Assembly: GCA_026770025.1 (NCBI GenBank)
Contig: JAMXDE010000017.1
Coordinates: 744,001-808,000, forward strand
DNA from: Craspedostauros australis
Lineage: Eukaryota > Bacillariophyta > Bacillariophyceae > Mastogloiales > Achnanthaceae
Direction: 5' to 3'
DNA length: 64,000 nucleotides
Shown here: positions 50,933-62,038 of the stretch, in pieces
Layout of the letters: each line of letters opens with the position of its first letter
Position numbering within the stretch: the first letter of the stretch is position 1
Translations under genes and position numbers: made by a program
The notes under the pieces: generated by a model
Database searches by the model: none
What the model was told of the DNA's origin: nothing
The model's input: the letters and a program-made list of their open reading frames with translations, nothing else

Positions 50933-51937
50933 ATGAAGCTCTCCCTCTTTGCCACCACCATCCTGGCCGTTGCCGCCCTCTCCAACGCCGAAGATGTCGC
51001 CAGCAACCGCGTCTTGAAATCCGACAAGTCTGACAAGAGCATGGACATGGATGGAATCTCCAAGAGCACCAAGTCCCCGAAGACTGACAAGGCTGACAAG
51101 GCCGCCAAGGCCAGCACTTCCCCAGACATGACCAAGATGCCCAAGACGTCCACTTCCCCAGACATGACCAAGATGCCAAAGATGTCTGCTTCCCCAGACA
51201 TGACCAAGATGCCAAAGATGTCTACTTCCCCAGACATGACGAAGATGCCAAAGATGTCTACTTCCCCAGACATGACCAAGATGCCAAAGATGTCCGCCGG
51301 CCCAGATATGACGAAGATGCCAAAGATGGGCTCCGACATGACCAAGATGCCCAAGATGTCCGCCGGTCCAGACATGACCAAGATGCCAAAGATGTCCGCC
51401 GGTCCAGATATGACGAAGATGCCAAAGATGGGCTCCGACATGACCAAGATGCCAAAGATGTCAACTTCACCAGACATGACCAAGATGCCAAAGATGTCTA
51501 CTTCGCCTGACATGACCAAGATGCCGAAGATGTCCGCCGGTCCAGACATGACCAAGATGCCGAAGATGTCTGCTTCCCCAGACATGACCAAGATGCCTAA
51601 GATGTCCACTTCCCCAGACATGACCAAGATGCCAAAGTCTGACAAGGCCGACAAGGCTGCCAAGTCCAGCGAGTCTCCAGATATGACGAAATCACCAAAG
51701 TCTGACAAGGCTGACAAGGCTGCCAAGTCGGACAAGTCCAGCGAGTCTCCGGACATGACCAAGATGCCCAAGATGTCTACTTCCCCAGACATGACCAAGA
51801 TGCCCAAGATGTCGACTTCCCCAGACATGACCAAGATGCCAAAGATGTCGGCCGCTCCAGACATGACCAAGATGCCTAAGATGTCGGCCGCCCCAGACAT
51901 GACAAAGGCGCCAAAGATGGGAACGCGCCGAGTCTAA
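50933..51937 (+). CDS. Silaffin-like secreted protein with pentalysine clusters
   Basis: Protein of 334 residues. I chose the ATG at 50933 because it starts a typical signal peptide (M-K-L-S-L-F-A-T-T-I-L-A-V-A-A-L-S-N-A), although the frame is open further up. R-V-L at 26-28 is an RXL processing site. Lysines K44, K47, K50, K53, K56 and K59 follow at exact three-residue steps with Ser, Asp, Thr or Ala between (KxxKxxKxxKxxKxxK); another run is K253-K268 at the same step, and a shorter one K235-K244. Such 'pentalysine clusters' were described in Thalassiosira silaffins as silica-targeting signals. Most of the remainder is a 12-residue repeat S-P-D-M-T-K-M-P-K-M-S-T, variants with A-G or A-S. 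No folded domain is evident. Role in biosilica is a strong inference. Opposite-strand open frames are shadows of the repeat. Confidence 0.8.
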   Translation: MKLSLFATTILAVAALSNAEDVASNRVLKSDKSDKSMDMDGISKSTKSPKTDKADKAAKASTSPDMTKMPKTSTSPDMTKMPKMSASPDMTKMPKMSTSPDMTKMPKMSTSPDMTKMPKMSAGPDMTKMPKMGSDMTKMPKMSAGPDMTKMPKMSAGPDMTKMPKMGSDMTKMPKMSTSPDMTKMPKMSTSPDMTKMPKMSAGPDMTKMPKMSASPDMTKMPKMSTSPDMTKMPKSDKADKAAKSSESPDMTKSPKSDKADKAAKSDKSSESPDMTKMPKMSTSPDMTKMPKMSTSPDMTKMPKMSAAPDMTKMPKMSAAPDMTKAPKMGTRRV

Positions 51938-54479
51938 GCACACCACTCCGGCTAATGCCGACGAGCTCCTATTCTTGCTGGATCTTGTACCGAAATGTGA
52001 GAGAATGATCCCATCGAGAAGCAAAACAACAACCATTTCGAACTCTGTGCATGCGCAGAAACCCTTACCCGTCCACAGTCCGTAATTTAAAGTTTAACAT
52101 AGTATACTGTATCGCAACCCATTCAGCAATGGCCGTCACCTCCCAACTACACCCGCACAGTCAGGACACGATTGCGCCCATGCGGGGATTGAGCATTGTG
52201 GAACATCTGACTGTTTCTTGCGCAGCGGAGCATACCCTACCGCGGCAAACTGGCATTCGCGCCCATGCTCATACGTTGCTCATACGGTACTCATACTCAT
52301 CATCGTAGGCGCAGGAGGAGACGGGCCGTATCCAGCATCAACGATGGCGACACAGCTCTGGAGCATTGGTATACAGAGAGCACAGGGACCGCTCCTCTTG
52401 CGCACGAGCGGCTGGTTTCGTTGTCTCGCCATCATGATTCACCAGATCACTGCATCGGCACTCTACGTGCTATCGGAGAAAGTATCGCGCAGAAACTGCC
52501 ACGACGACACCCCATCGACGTACACAAAAGCGTCCATAGGGCATGGGGTAGCACTGGCTTCATGCCGTGATCATACAACGAGCAAAGTGGAGTCTCCGGA
52601 GTGTTCTTGTTCGCGACAATCGACCACACAGCGGGCAGCGACATGATGGACATCAAACAAAGACCACACGTTGGGCTCACCTCCCCGCAACCCAAGACAA
52701 CAAAACCACCACACTTCGCTCACCGAACCAGGGCAAAACGACCCCTGGCATCCAACCGCCCACCAACCTCTTCAACTCCCGTTTCCATTTTCCCGATCGA
52801 AGTTGGCGATCTTCGAGATTACCACATACGTTTCGCACCGCGGAACGGAAAGAAGTCCTCACCGCAGAACGAAGAAGGAGCGGAGGATCGTCGCCCTTCA
52901 CAAGCGCCGCACCAATTGTGACTATCCATCACGCAGGGCGGTACTGTACCGCACTCGTATGGAGCCGACAGTACAGGCACCATGCGTTGCTGGTACGATG
53001 GTCTCGCAGCAGAGAATACAATCGGGTATCATGGTAGTCGTACTCGTACGATCCACTATACTCGTGCTCCGAAACATCGCAGCACAGCAGAACACACGCA
53101 CAGGACAATAGTATCGTATAGTAGCTCATAGTGCTCGTGCTCTGCGAGAAGGAGGAGCAAGACTTGCACTGGCCGACCTCCGCCAACTGAAACGCAACGG
53201 AGACCAGGAGGGTGCTGTGGGTGGAGTGGCCGGGATTTTGGCGCCGCGAATGTTGGCGGTGCCGATGAGGTGAGTGTCACAAGCGTGACATGCGGTTCCC
53301 AACGTAAATCTTCGTTTCAATCACCAAAAAAGCGAATCGTGCTAGTGTTTAGTCCCGTTTGATGTCACATTCTATCGACTTTGGGTGGTCAGATCATTGT
53401 TTTTTTCGATCGCCCAGAAAACACTCCACGTGCGCTGGATGATTAGACTAGGCCGTAGAGAGAGCGAGAGAGAGAGAAGAGGCAAGCCTGGACCTTGGGT
53501 ATGTGCCATACCATGCACCCTCATCGGCCCATTCCGAGGACAGTGTATGCACAGAGTACAAGTAAGAGTACTTGGACGAGCTATGTGCCGAGCAATAAAA
53601 CATATAATATAATAAGCACGAGTAGTCCCATCTCATTTCAAACAAGAAAGCAATCAATCGATGAAGAAAGGAGGAGCAGGATTGACTTCTTTCCCTCTCT
53701 CTCTCTCTCCCTCTCTCCAGAGACACAGAGAGAGGCGAGGTACCACATGGCACACACGTATCACAGCGCAGCGTCATAGATGTCTGGTTTCGCGTGGCTG
53801 GTCCAGCGAATGCATTATCACGCAGGGTGGAGGTATCGTGAAACGACCATGTGGCGATGTACACCTCTTGGTGCGATGCCATGCATCGCTCTTTGATGGT
53901 GTGCGATTGCTCCATTCGTCATCCAGCAAGGACGATGAGGTACATCCAGCTATCATTTCGGCCGGAATGGAATACATGGTAGCACAATGGATCACGCACA
54001 CGCGGCCCGCTGCCTGCATGGAGTGAAGCATCAAGACTCCATGTGCTGATGGCCACGGTGGACAGGCCAACGATCGTTGCCCTTTCAACCGAGAGATCTC
54101 AGCATCGCTTTTCCAAACGTGGCAGTTTGCTGACCCAAGTGTGTACGTACCACTCAGTTGTACTCGCACTCGTGTGCCTGTGGTCCCTGGACCTGGTGGT
54201 TGCGAAGCGAGCTGTCCAAGGCGAAGATCGCAAAGAGCAGGCAGTCGGCTTGTGACAACAACGATCATGGCACGGTGGGAATGTTTGGTGCTGTTCGTAC
54301 GCTTGACAACAGCAGAGTGCAGCAAAGCGGAGTGTTTTGAAGTATGATACGAGTGCATATGAGTAGCTTTTATTTGGGGATGCTGTATTATGTTTCCACT
54401 GATGCCGTCGATGCAAGTGTGCGCTGCTTCGATGCTCACAGCGTGCGTCCGCAGTGTATGCTCATGGCGTTCCACCGTG
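51938..54479. other. Long intergenic region
   Basis: No gene supported in about 2.5 kb. Includes CTCGTAC-type words around 53030-53060, GA tracts at 53456-53478 and CT tracts at 53692-53720. Antisense and overlapping frames here have no recognisable domains. Confidence 0.5.
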
Positions 54480-55223
54480 TTAGAGCATTCTGGCTTGGTC
54501 CTGTTCGATGGACTTTCTGTACATCGCCATGACGTGGCGCTGGAGGCTCTCGATCTGTTCATTTGATGGGGAGGCACGTCCAATGGCGTCCAGATGATCC
54601 AACGCCCCGCGCATGTAGCCGATGCAAACCGAAGGCCCCGCGCGCTGTTGGTACATTGCCGCCAATCGTTCTGGCGTCGCGGTGGGAAGCTTTTGCAGCT
54701 GAATGACGGCCGCCGTGCACTGGCTCATCCGCCTCGTTCGCTGTGCGCATTGGGAAGGGATGCAGCGTTCCAGGCCGCGGATGCAGTCATCTTCCACTTC
54801 GGCGCAACCCGCCTCGCGGAGCTTTCGCAACGTTTCCATAATACCCTGCTTTGTGCGTCGCATGTCATCTTCGGAGAGGTAAAGCTGGCGGGCCTGAAGC
54901 GGATTCATGTCAGCACGGGAGGGGATGGGGCGGAACTTGGCAAACTCTGCGAAATGCACGGTCTTCCTTCTCTTTTTTGGTTGAGCGGGTGGACCGCAGC
55001 TGTCGCTGTCGCCGTTGCTTGGATCCCCGGTTTCGGTCTCGGCATGAGCGTCGATGGCTCCGCCGTTGCTGTCGTCATTGTCGTCGCTGCGGTCGCAGTC
55101 AAAGAAGCATCGCTTCTTCATTGCCGATGGCTTGTTGAGCAGCGCTTCGTCGGCCAACATTTGGGCGGTCTGGTCAGCTTGGGATTGGATGTAGAGTCGT
55201 TCGTGTGTTGGTGAATGAAACAT
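54480..55223 (-). CDS. Diatom-type conserved protein of unknown function, 'V-H-F ... R-P-I-P' family (member 2)
   Basis: Protein of 247 residues in one exon. The N-terminal part contains an acidic Asp/Asn run (S-D-D-N-D-D-S-N) then a basic K-K-R-R-K patch that could be a nuclear signal. The family core is K-T-V-H-F-A-E-F, R-P-I-P-S-R-A-D-M, Y-L-S-E-D-D-M-R-R, E-V-E-D-D-C-I-R-G-L-E-R-C-I-P and R-R-M-S-Q-C-T-A-A-V-I. It aligns in the same order with the 40160-40978 protein, so the two are distant paralogues. No function is known to me. Compared with member 1, the C-terminal helix ends in M-Y-R-K-S rather than an Ala/Gln-rich tail. Confidence 0.75.
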   Translation of the reverse strand: MFHSPTHERLYIQSQADQTAQMLADEALLNKPSAMKKRCFFDCDRSDDNDDSNGGAIDAHAETETGDPSNGDSDSCGPPAQPKKRRKTVHFAEFAKFRPIPSRADMNPLQARQLYLSEDDMRRTKQGIMETLRKLREAGCAEVEDDCIRGLERCIPSQCAQRTRRMSQCTAAVIQLQKLPTATPERLAAMYQQRAGPSVCIGYMRGALDHLDAIGRASPSNEQIESLQRHVMAMYRKSIEQDQARML

Positions 55224-58200
55224 GCTTTTTTTGCGCGGTATGATCGTACGAGTGTAGGCTGGTATGTTCGCTGGTTGTTGACTTTTGTTTCGTGGGGAGA
55301 CTGTGAGACGTTGTGTTGACTGGTCTTTGGGACTGTCGAAGTTGTGTGTGTTTCGATGTCAAGAGGCGTGGCGCAAGATTGTGATTGGATCTGCCTGTCT
55401 GCCAGCGTGTGCTGAGGGCGAAAGCGAAAGCTAGAACAGGATCCTGTTGCCCGTATTGTCCGTACTGCTAATCGTGCGAGTCCGAGTTCGAGTGCACGTG
55501 CGGATGAGGACACAGGCACGAGTACTTGTGGTGTGAATACGAGGCGCTGTAACGTGAGCAATGCGATGCGTGTCGCTGTTGTCAGTGTGGGCGTGGCGTC
55601 GCGGCAATTCCAGTCGGGGCTTTTTAGTGGTGATGTGTTTGGGATGATGAAAGAGGATGGATGGATGGTATTGTGGTCGGCTCTTCGAGTATAGTATGCT
55701 ACGTGTTTGAGATGGTGGTGGAGTAGAGCAGCAGCGTTGTGGTATCTCGATTGTGTGTTTGGTGTTTGGTGTTTGTCCTTTGTCCTTTGTCCTTTGTTCT
55801 ATTTTGTGCTTCGATGATCCGGAGGGGGTAGGCTCATCCAACAACATCGAAGAAGACCAAAGAAGGTGCCGATGGTGATGGAGTTGATGAAGGCGTTGAA
55901 CGCGCGTTGGTTGAAGAGTGGTGGCGATTTCTTGGAAATTCCTGGAGACGCCCTTTGATGACCACACGTGTTGTCTGTTTCGCTGTTCTCGCCGCGCGTT
56001 GTTTCTCTGCGTTGGCACTTCTTGTGTCTTGGCTTCACCACCACGCCAGTTTTGGCGTTGGATGTGTCACACTTTGACAACACATGCACGATTGGCGCAA
56101 CGAGGCTTCAAGACACGATTGGAAAACGCTCGCTCTGCGGTAACTTGATCAATCGTGACAAGTGGAAGAAACGCCGCCCGGCCAAACAACGACCCAAACG
56201 GTGCCGATCTCATTCTTGTTTGAGAAGGAATGATGTGACAAGCGGCGAAGTCACGGAAACCACGAACTCGGTCCGGTCATGATTCTGCGTCTCTCCGAGG
56301 CCTTCGGATGCCACATGGGTGTTATCACGAGCGGCACATAGGTCGTGCGCGCAGAGCACCACCGCAGTGGGAGTAGCATGGATAGCTCGTAGTCGTACCG
56401 TACGAGGAACGATGCTGCACGAGTAATACTATTCACGGGTCATCTCCACTCCGCCATGCTGCATTCCGCCCATGCTTTGTTCTGCTTTGATCTGCTCTGC
56501 TCTGCTGTGTTGTGTTCGATCCAGAGGTGACGTTGGCAATATACAATATATTATCCCATATGGTGTTGGATAGTAGGGAGATATGATATTATATGTTACA
56601 ATAGGATACAATCCTGACTGCCACCCTCCCTCTCTCAACCCCATGCGTGGACGACTACGAGCTACTTTGTGGTAGTGCCAACTCCTCTTCGTCGCACTCG
56701 AGACTACTACGACTATTGCAGTACGAAGCCCGAAGTGATGCTTTCATTTACGTACTCCACTGTTACGAGCACATCATTGTACATCATCATTGGATAGAGT
56801 ACTCAAATCGAAGCCACCCTGTCGTCCCGATGGATGCCAACTCCGATCCCCCCACAGAGCAGATCCAACTCCAACTCCAAGCGGCTTGCCCAGTGGTCAT
56901 TGTTTCTTGGTGCTGCGAATCAATAGTTCTTTGCTGGATGTTTTAGCTAGTATAGAATTGTCTAGTCTCCCTATACTAACATGGTGGAGATCCACTTTGT
57001 GTTGAGATGTCGCTGGCCGAAGAACACGCGGAACACAACAGAGAAATGCCACTTTTGCATTCCCGAATGGGAAACGAGAAAACAAATCCGTGTTTCATTG
57101 GAACACGAATGGTGCGAGTACGAGTTTTCACACGCGTCCATTCTCTTTCAATAGAGACCTCGCACAAGAACGGTCTCTCGTAAAACCGTGTCGTGCGTTC
57201 TTTCAACCACAACATCTCATGACTCAATTGGATTCATTCGAGTACAACGCGTCCCTTCGCTTCCGTTTTGTTGGTGGTCGTCATTGGCTGCCATCTGGAG
57301 CGAAAGAGAACAACTGACAACGAGAACCCCGCTGCTCGCGAGAAGAAGAATCGCATCACGGCTTCGCTTTGGGAGGTTCGCGATCTTGTTACTGTTCGCA
57401 TCCATGCTCACATTTGTTGTGAGAATGACAATCGTGATTCCGAAAACAGAGCGGAACATGGTCCGCAGGAGAGGACCTTTTCGCTGCTTTGGTTTTCGCG
57501 TGGGACCGCGTGGGGTGGTTGTGGAGAGCACATCGATGAAGGGGCGACTTCTCGGTTTGTCTTCGTGTCCACAGACGTGACAAATCCAGATGCACGACGG
57601 CCGCGCGACCTCACCGCAACGACTTCAACCTCAACCTCAACACCAACATCAACACCAACGTCGCCAATGGAGGTCACGGACTTGGAGAGGAACACAACTG
57701 CAGCTGCGTTCTGCAATTGCAACCACAGCCGGCCGTCCTTTTTGGTGGACTATCAGCTGCGATTGTGGATCTCTGCTCTTCTTCACAACAAAGAGGAAGG
57801 AAGATGAATCAAGCACTGCATTGCTGTTCTCGATCGCGCCTCTAAACAGAAAGGCGAACGCGGAATAGAACAGATTCGATCGTTCTCTTCTGTCTTTCTC
57901 TCTGCTCACTCCATCGCCACTCATTATTCCTCCACGGAACAGATACGACCACCATACGATTACCGTACCACACGAGTACACCTCCACATGTTGGGTTCGG
58001 GTTGCATTTCAAATGCTTGGGTTTGCGCTTTCTCCCTCCCGACGTTCCTCCTTCTCGAATGCATGTTCATTCCCACGGTTCTGTGAGAGAGATACCTACC
58101 TGGCGTACGTATACGACTACGTACACACCAGTGGAGGCACAGATACGCAAAGAGTGAAGAGACAGAGAGACGCAACGTGATGCAACACACATCCCATCGA

Positions 58201-58451
58201 TGTGGATCATTGGCGAGGGCTCTGCCAGAATCCATCTCAATCTCCTCACAAAAACAAAAGCAAGAGCAAAGACAACAGCAACAACACAAACGCAAACACC
58301 AGCAGCAGCAACAGCAACAATCACACACCAAAGCCATCAGCGCTGCCCCAACCAAAGAACCAACTATCAAATCGACCCACCCACCCACCCACCCACCCAA
58401 TAAAAACAAAATAAAAAAAAACACAAACACAAAAGCACCCCGAAACCAAAC
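55224..58451. other. Longest intergenic region in the window
   Basis: About 3.2 kb without a supported gene. Contains TTGTCCTTTG/GTGTTTG repeats near 55762-55798, A/T-rich ATATTATATGTTA-like DNA near 56585, and, before the AdhE start, CAG/CAA tracts (58270-58320) and a CCCA run (58378-58400) in the likely 5' UTR. Large antisense frames over AdhE exon 1 and its leader are shadows. Confidence 0.5.
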
Positions 58452-61400
58452 ATGACGACCAATCCGAAGAAACCAGGAGCAACGGGCACTATGACGCCTC
58501 AGGACATCGACGACCTCGTCGCAGTTTCCAAGGCGGCTGAGAAGAAGTTCATGGAGCTCGACCAGGCTGCTGTGAACAAGATCGTCCATGACATCGCCCA
58601 CGTCGCCGACAAGCATCGCGTCCCGCTGGCAAAGCTTGCCGTCGAGGAGACCAAGATGGGCTTGGTGGAGGACAAGGTGCTCAAGAACGGCCTGGCCGCG
58701 GAGCTCATTCGTCACCGATACAAGGACACCAAGACTGTCGGCGTCATCGAGTCTGACCCCATCCATGGAATCACCAAGATTGCGCACCCTGTCGGAACAG
58801 GTACGTCGTTCGCACTGCACTGCCGCATCATATGTGTGCTCTTGCAGGCTTGCAGCCGCTCCCATTTTCTGCTCTCTCTCGCTCTTCCCCTTGTGCGATT
58901 CTATGGAATCAAAGGCTGCCGCGGATACGAACCAGAAAATGTGGCAGCTAGGATGGGTTCAATGCAAGTATGGAATCTCTTCTGATCCGCACACCCGCGC
59001 GCCCATACACTCACTCACTCACTCACTTACTCGTTTATTCACTCTCGCGTTCATCGAATACCCACTCGCGCACATCCAAATGCTCCCTTCCCCCGCATAC
59101 AAACAGTCGTCTGCATCACGCCATGCACCAACCCCACCGCGACTGCCATCGCCAAATCCCTCTTCATTGCCAAGACCCGCAACGTCGGCATCTTCCTGCC
59201 CCACCCTCGTGCCGCTGCATGCACTGCGGCAGCTGTCAAGGTGTGCCACGACGCCGGTGTCGCAGCAGGAGCACCATTCGGCTGGGTGCAGTGCGTCCCG
59301 AAGCCTACTCTAGCGCTTAGTACCGCCGTGATGAACCACGACTTGGTCAATCTCATCCTAGCCACCGGAGGACCCGCGATGGTCAAGGCATCCTACAGCA
59401 CCGGCCACCCGGCCATTGGTGTTGGATCTGGAAACGCGCCCGTCCTCGTCGACGAGACTGCCAACATCAAGCAGGCCTGTGGATCGATCGTGCTCGGAAA
59501 GACATTCGACAACGGCATGATCTGCGCCGCCGAGCAATCTGTCGTCATCGTGGACAGCGTCTACGACGATCTCAAGACTCGCCTCCAGGCCCGAGGCGTG
59601 CACTTCCTCGAGGGCAACGACAAGAAGAAGCTCGAAAACTTCATGATCCGCGACGGGCGCTTGAATGCTGAGATCGTCGGGCAGGCAGCCAAGAGCATCG
59701 CCAAGCGCATCGGCGTGGTCGTGCCTGACACCACCGTCGTCCTTGCGGCGGAGGAGGACAGGGTCGGCCCCGAGTTCCCGATGAGCCACGAGAAGCTCTC
59801 CCCAGTCCTTGCCGTGTACAAAGCGGCGAACTTCGACGAAGGACTGGAGGTCTGCTACCGCCTTGCCAACCAGGGAGGCATCGGCCATACAGCCGGAATC
59901 TATTGCACCGACCAAGCACGCTTGGAGCGGTACGCGGAGAAGATGCCTGTGGGACGCATCCTGGCCAACATGCCCACGTCCATCGCTGCCATCGGTACCG
60001 AGTTCAACAACGAAATCGATCCGTCCTTCACCCTGGGTGTCGGCACGCACGCCGGTTCCAGCGCCAGCCAAAACGTCGGTCCAATGGACTTGCTCAACAT
60101 CAAGACCTTGGCCACCCGCCAGGACCACATCGAGTGGTACAAGAACCCACCGGACATCTACTTCAACCGAGGATGCCTTGAGGAGGCTCTGTCTGACTGC
60201 GCCAGACCGCTCCGTGACGGCAAGCGTCTCACACGCTGCATCATCGTGACCGACAAGGTCATGGGAGTGCTGGGATACGTCGATAGGTTGAAGGATGCCC
60301 TGGAGACGGAGGGCTTCACCATCACCGTCTTCGACGACGTCAACCCGGACCCAGACATGGCAACCGTGCGCCGTGGTGTCAAGGCCTGCAATCAGTTTCG
60401 CCCTGACCTGATGGTCTGCCTCGGAGGAGGATCGCCGATGGATGCCGGAAAATTCATCCGCGCCATCTACGAGAACCCCGACCTATCCCTCGAGGACGCC
60501 GCGGCACGATTCCTCGAGCTGCGCAAGCGCACGTGCCCATTCCCCACCCTCGGCACCAAGATCCAAAAGATGGTCTGCATCCCAACAACGTCCGGCACAG
60601 CCTCTGAGGTAACTCCCTTTTCTGTGATTACCGATGACGATGGCATGAAGCACCCGCTCTTTTCGTACAAACTGACACCTGACATCGCCATCATTGACTC
60701 CACGTTCTGTGAAAAACTTCCGCCCAAACTCGTGGCGTACGCCGGCATCGATGCCATTACCCATGCAACGGAAGCCTTCGTCTCCATCGCCTCCAACGAG
60801 TTCACAGAAGGGCACGCGCTGAAGGCGCTGGAGCTGCTCGCAGACAACCTCGTCAAGTCCTACAAGTACGGCTCCGACGATGCCCGCCAGAACGTCCATC
60901 ATGGTGCCACGTTGGCAGGGTTGGCATTCTCCAACTCCTTCCTGGGAATTGACCATTCGCTGTCTCACAAGGTGGGCGCAGCGTTCCACTTGCCCCACGG
61001 TCTGTGCTGCGGTATCCTGCTGCCACCTGTGATTCGGTACAACTCCTGCCGCCAGCCAACCCGCATGGGCATCTACCCAGGGTACGACCACCCGCAAGCC
61101 ATGGAGGGCTACGCGCGCATCGCTCGCAGCTTGGGCCTTTCCGGAAAGGACGACGAAGAGCTGATGGAAGCTTACATCGCGAAGCTCCTCTCCATCTACA
61201 AGGAGATGTCCGTCCCGTGCACATTCCAGGAAGCCGGCATCCCCGAGGAGGCGTTCCTCGATGCGATCGACGACATCGCGGAGCAAGCCTTCGACGATCA
61301 ATGCACACCAACCAACCCGCGCTTCCCATTGGTCGACGAGCTTAAGGTGCTTCTGAAGATCGCCTACTACGGCCCCGACAAGGTGGAAACTGACAGCCAC

Positions 61401-61457
61401 GGAAGTTATCATGTGTTGGAGACGCCAAACGCCGACTCCCCACCATCCTCCACCTGA
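58452..61457 (+). CDS. adhE: Bifunctional acetaldehyde-CoA / alcohol dehydrogenase
   Basis: Exons 58452-58800 and 59107-61457 are joined across a 306-bp intron (donor GTACGT, acceptor AACAG, phase 1) to give 899 residues, near the usual 870-890 for AdhE. The N-terminal half is a CoA-dependent aldehyde dehydrogenase: P-C-T-N-P-T-A-T-A-I near residue 122, and the catalytic Cys at C256 in G-M-I-C-A-A-E-Q (E. coli C246). The C-terminal half is an iron-dependent alcohol dehydrogenase, with G-G-G-S-P-M-D-A-G-K for NAD binding and metal-ligand motifs G-I-D-A-I-T-H-A-T-E-A and H-S-L-S-H-K-V-G-A-A-F-H-L-P-H-G. It converts acetyl-CoA to ethanol with two NADH, regenerating NAD under anoxia. No plastid leader is visible; a weak mitochondrial presequence cannot be excluded. 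Codon choice is strongly biased (C/G third base), suggesting high expression. Confidence 0.95.
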
Positions 61458-62038
61458 GCTCCGAAGCGTACCTAGAGAGAGAGAGAGGCATGATTTACCA
61501 TGGTGAGGCATCGAGCATGAGGCGAACGGCAAAGAAGACCTGTTACGTGGAAAAGTCCACGCATGCCGGCGACAATCCAGCAACTTTCGCATCTGTCACC
61601 AAACGCGCGAAGCCGATCAGCTCCGCAAATCTTGCTGCGGCATGCGATGGGCCATACTTGTAACCGCAAGAGAGAGAAAGAAACCAACCGAACGAACAAA
61701 CAAACAAAAATTAGGAATACAACCAATAAGCTGAGTAGAAAAAGGAAATTTGCATGTCAAGATCGCGCAGCTCGTATGGCACGAGTGCGTTGGTACGTGG
61801 TGCTAGCGAAGTCAAGAGAATTTACCCATGATCATATGTGCGCATATCCATTCCAGGGAAGTGTCCATTTGATGGTGTGTGAACGTACGGATGTGCAAAC
61901 ATGCATCATGGACCGGGATGATCGTCTCGGCGTCTGCGTACGAGCTGCTCGTAGTGTGCAGGCACGAGTATGGCACGTCGACAAAACAAACAAACGCTTG
62001 GCTCCGTGGATTACATACCATCAGTCTCAGTCTCAACC
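61458..62038. other. Short convergent intergenic region
   Basis: Between the 3' ends of adhE (plus) and the pyroglutamyl-peptidase gene (minus). A GA tract occurs at 61474-61487. No gene is seen. Confidence 0.55.

Noticed and set aside
50923-51900. 325-codon minus-strand frame opposite the 50933 gene
   Set aside because: Shadow of the 36-bp coding repeat; composition is a repeated I-L-V-M-S-G pattern without a leader that fits.
57960-58865. 301-codon minus-strand frame
   Set aside because: Antisense to AdhE exon 1 and its leader; Cys/Val-rich from CAG/CAA tracts.
59358-61592. Large minus-strand frames opposite AdhE
   Set aside because: Shadows of a highly codon-biased gene.
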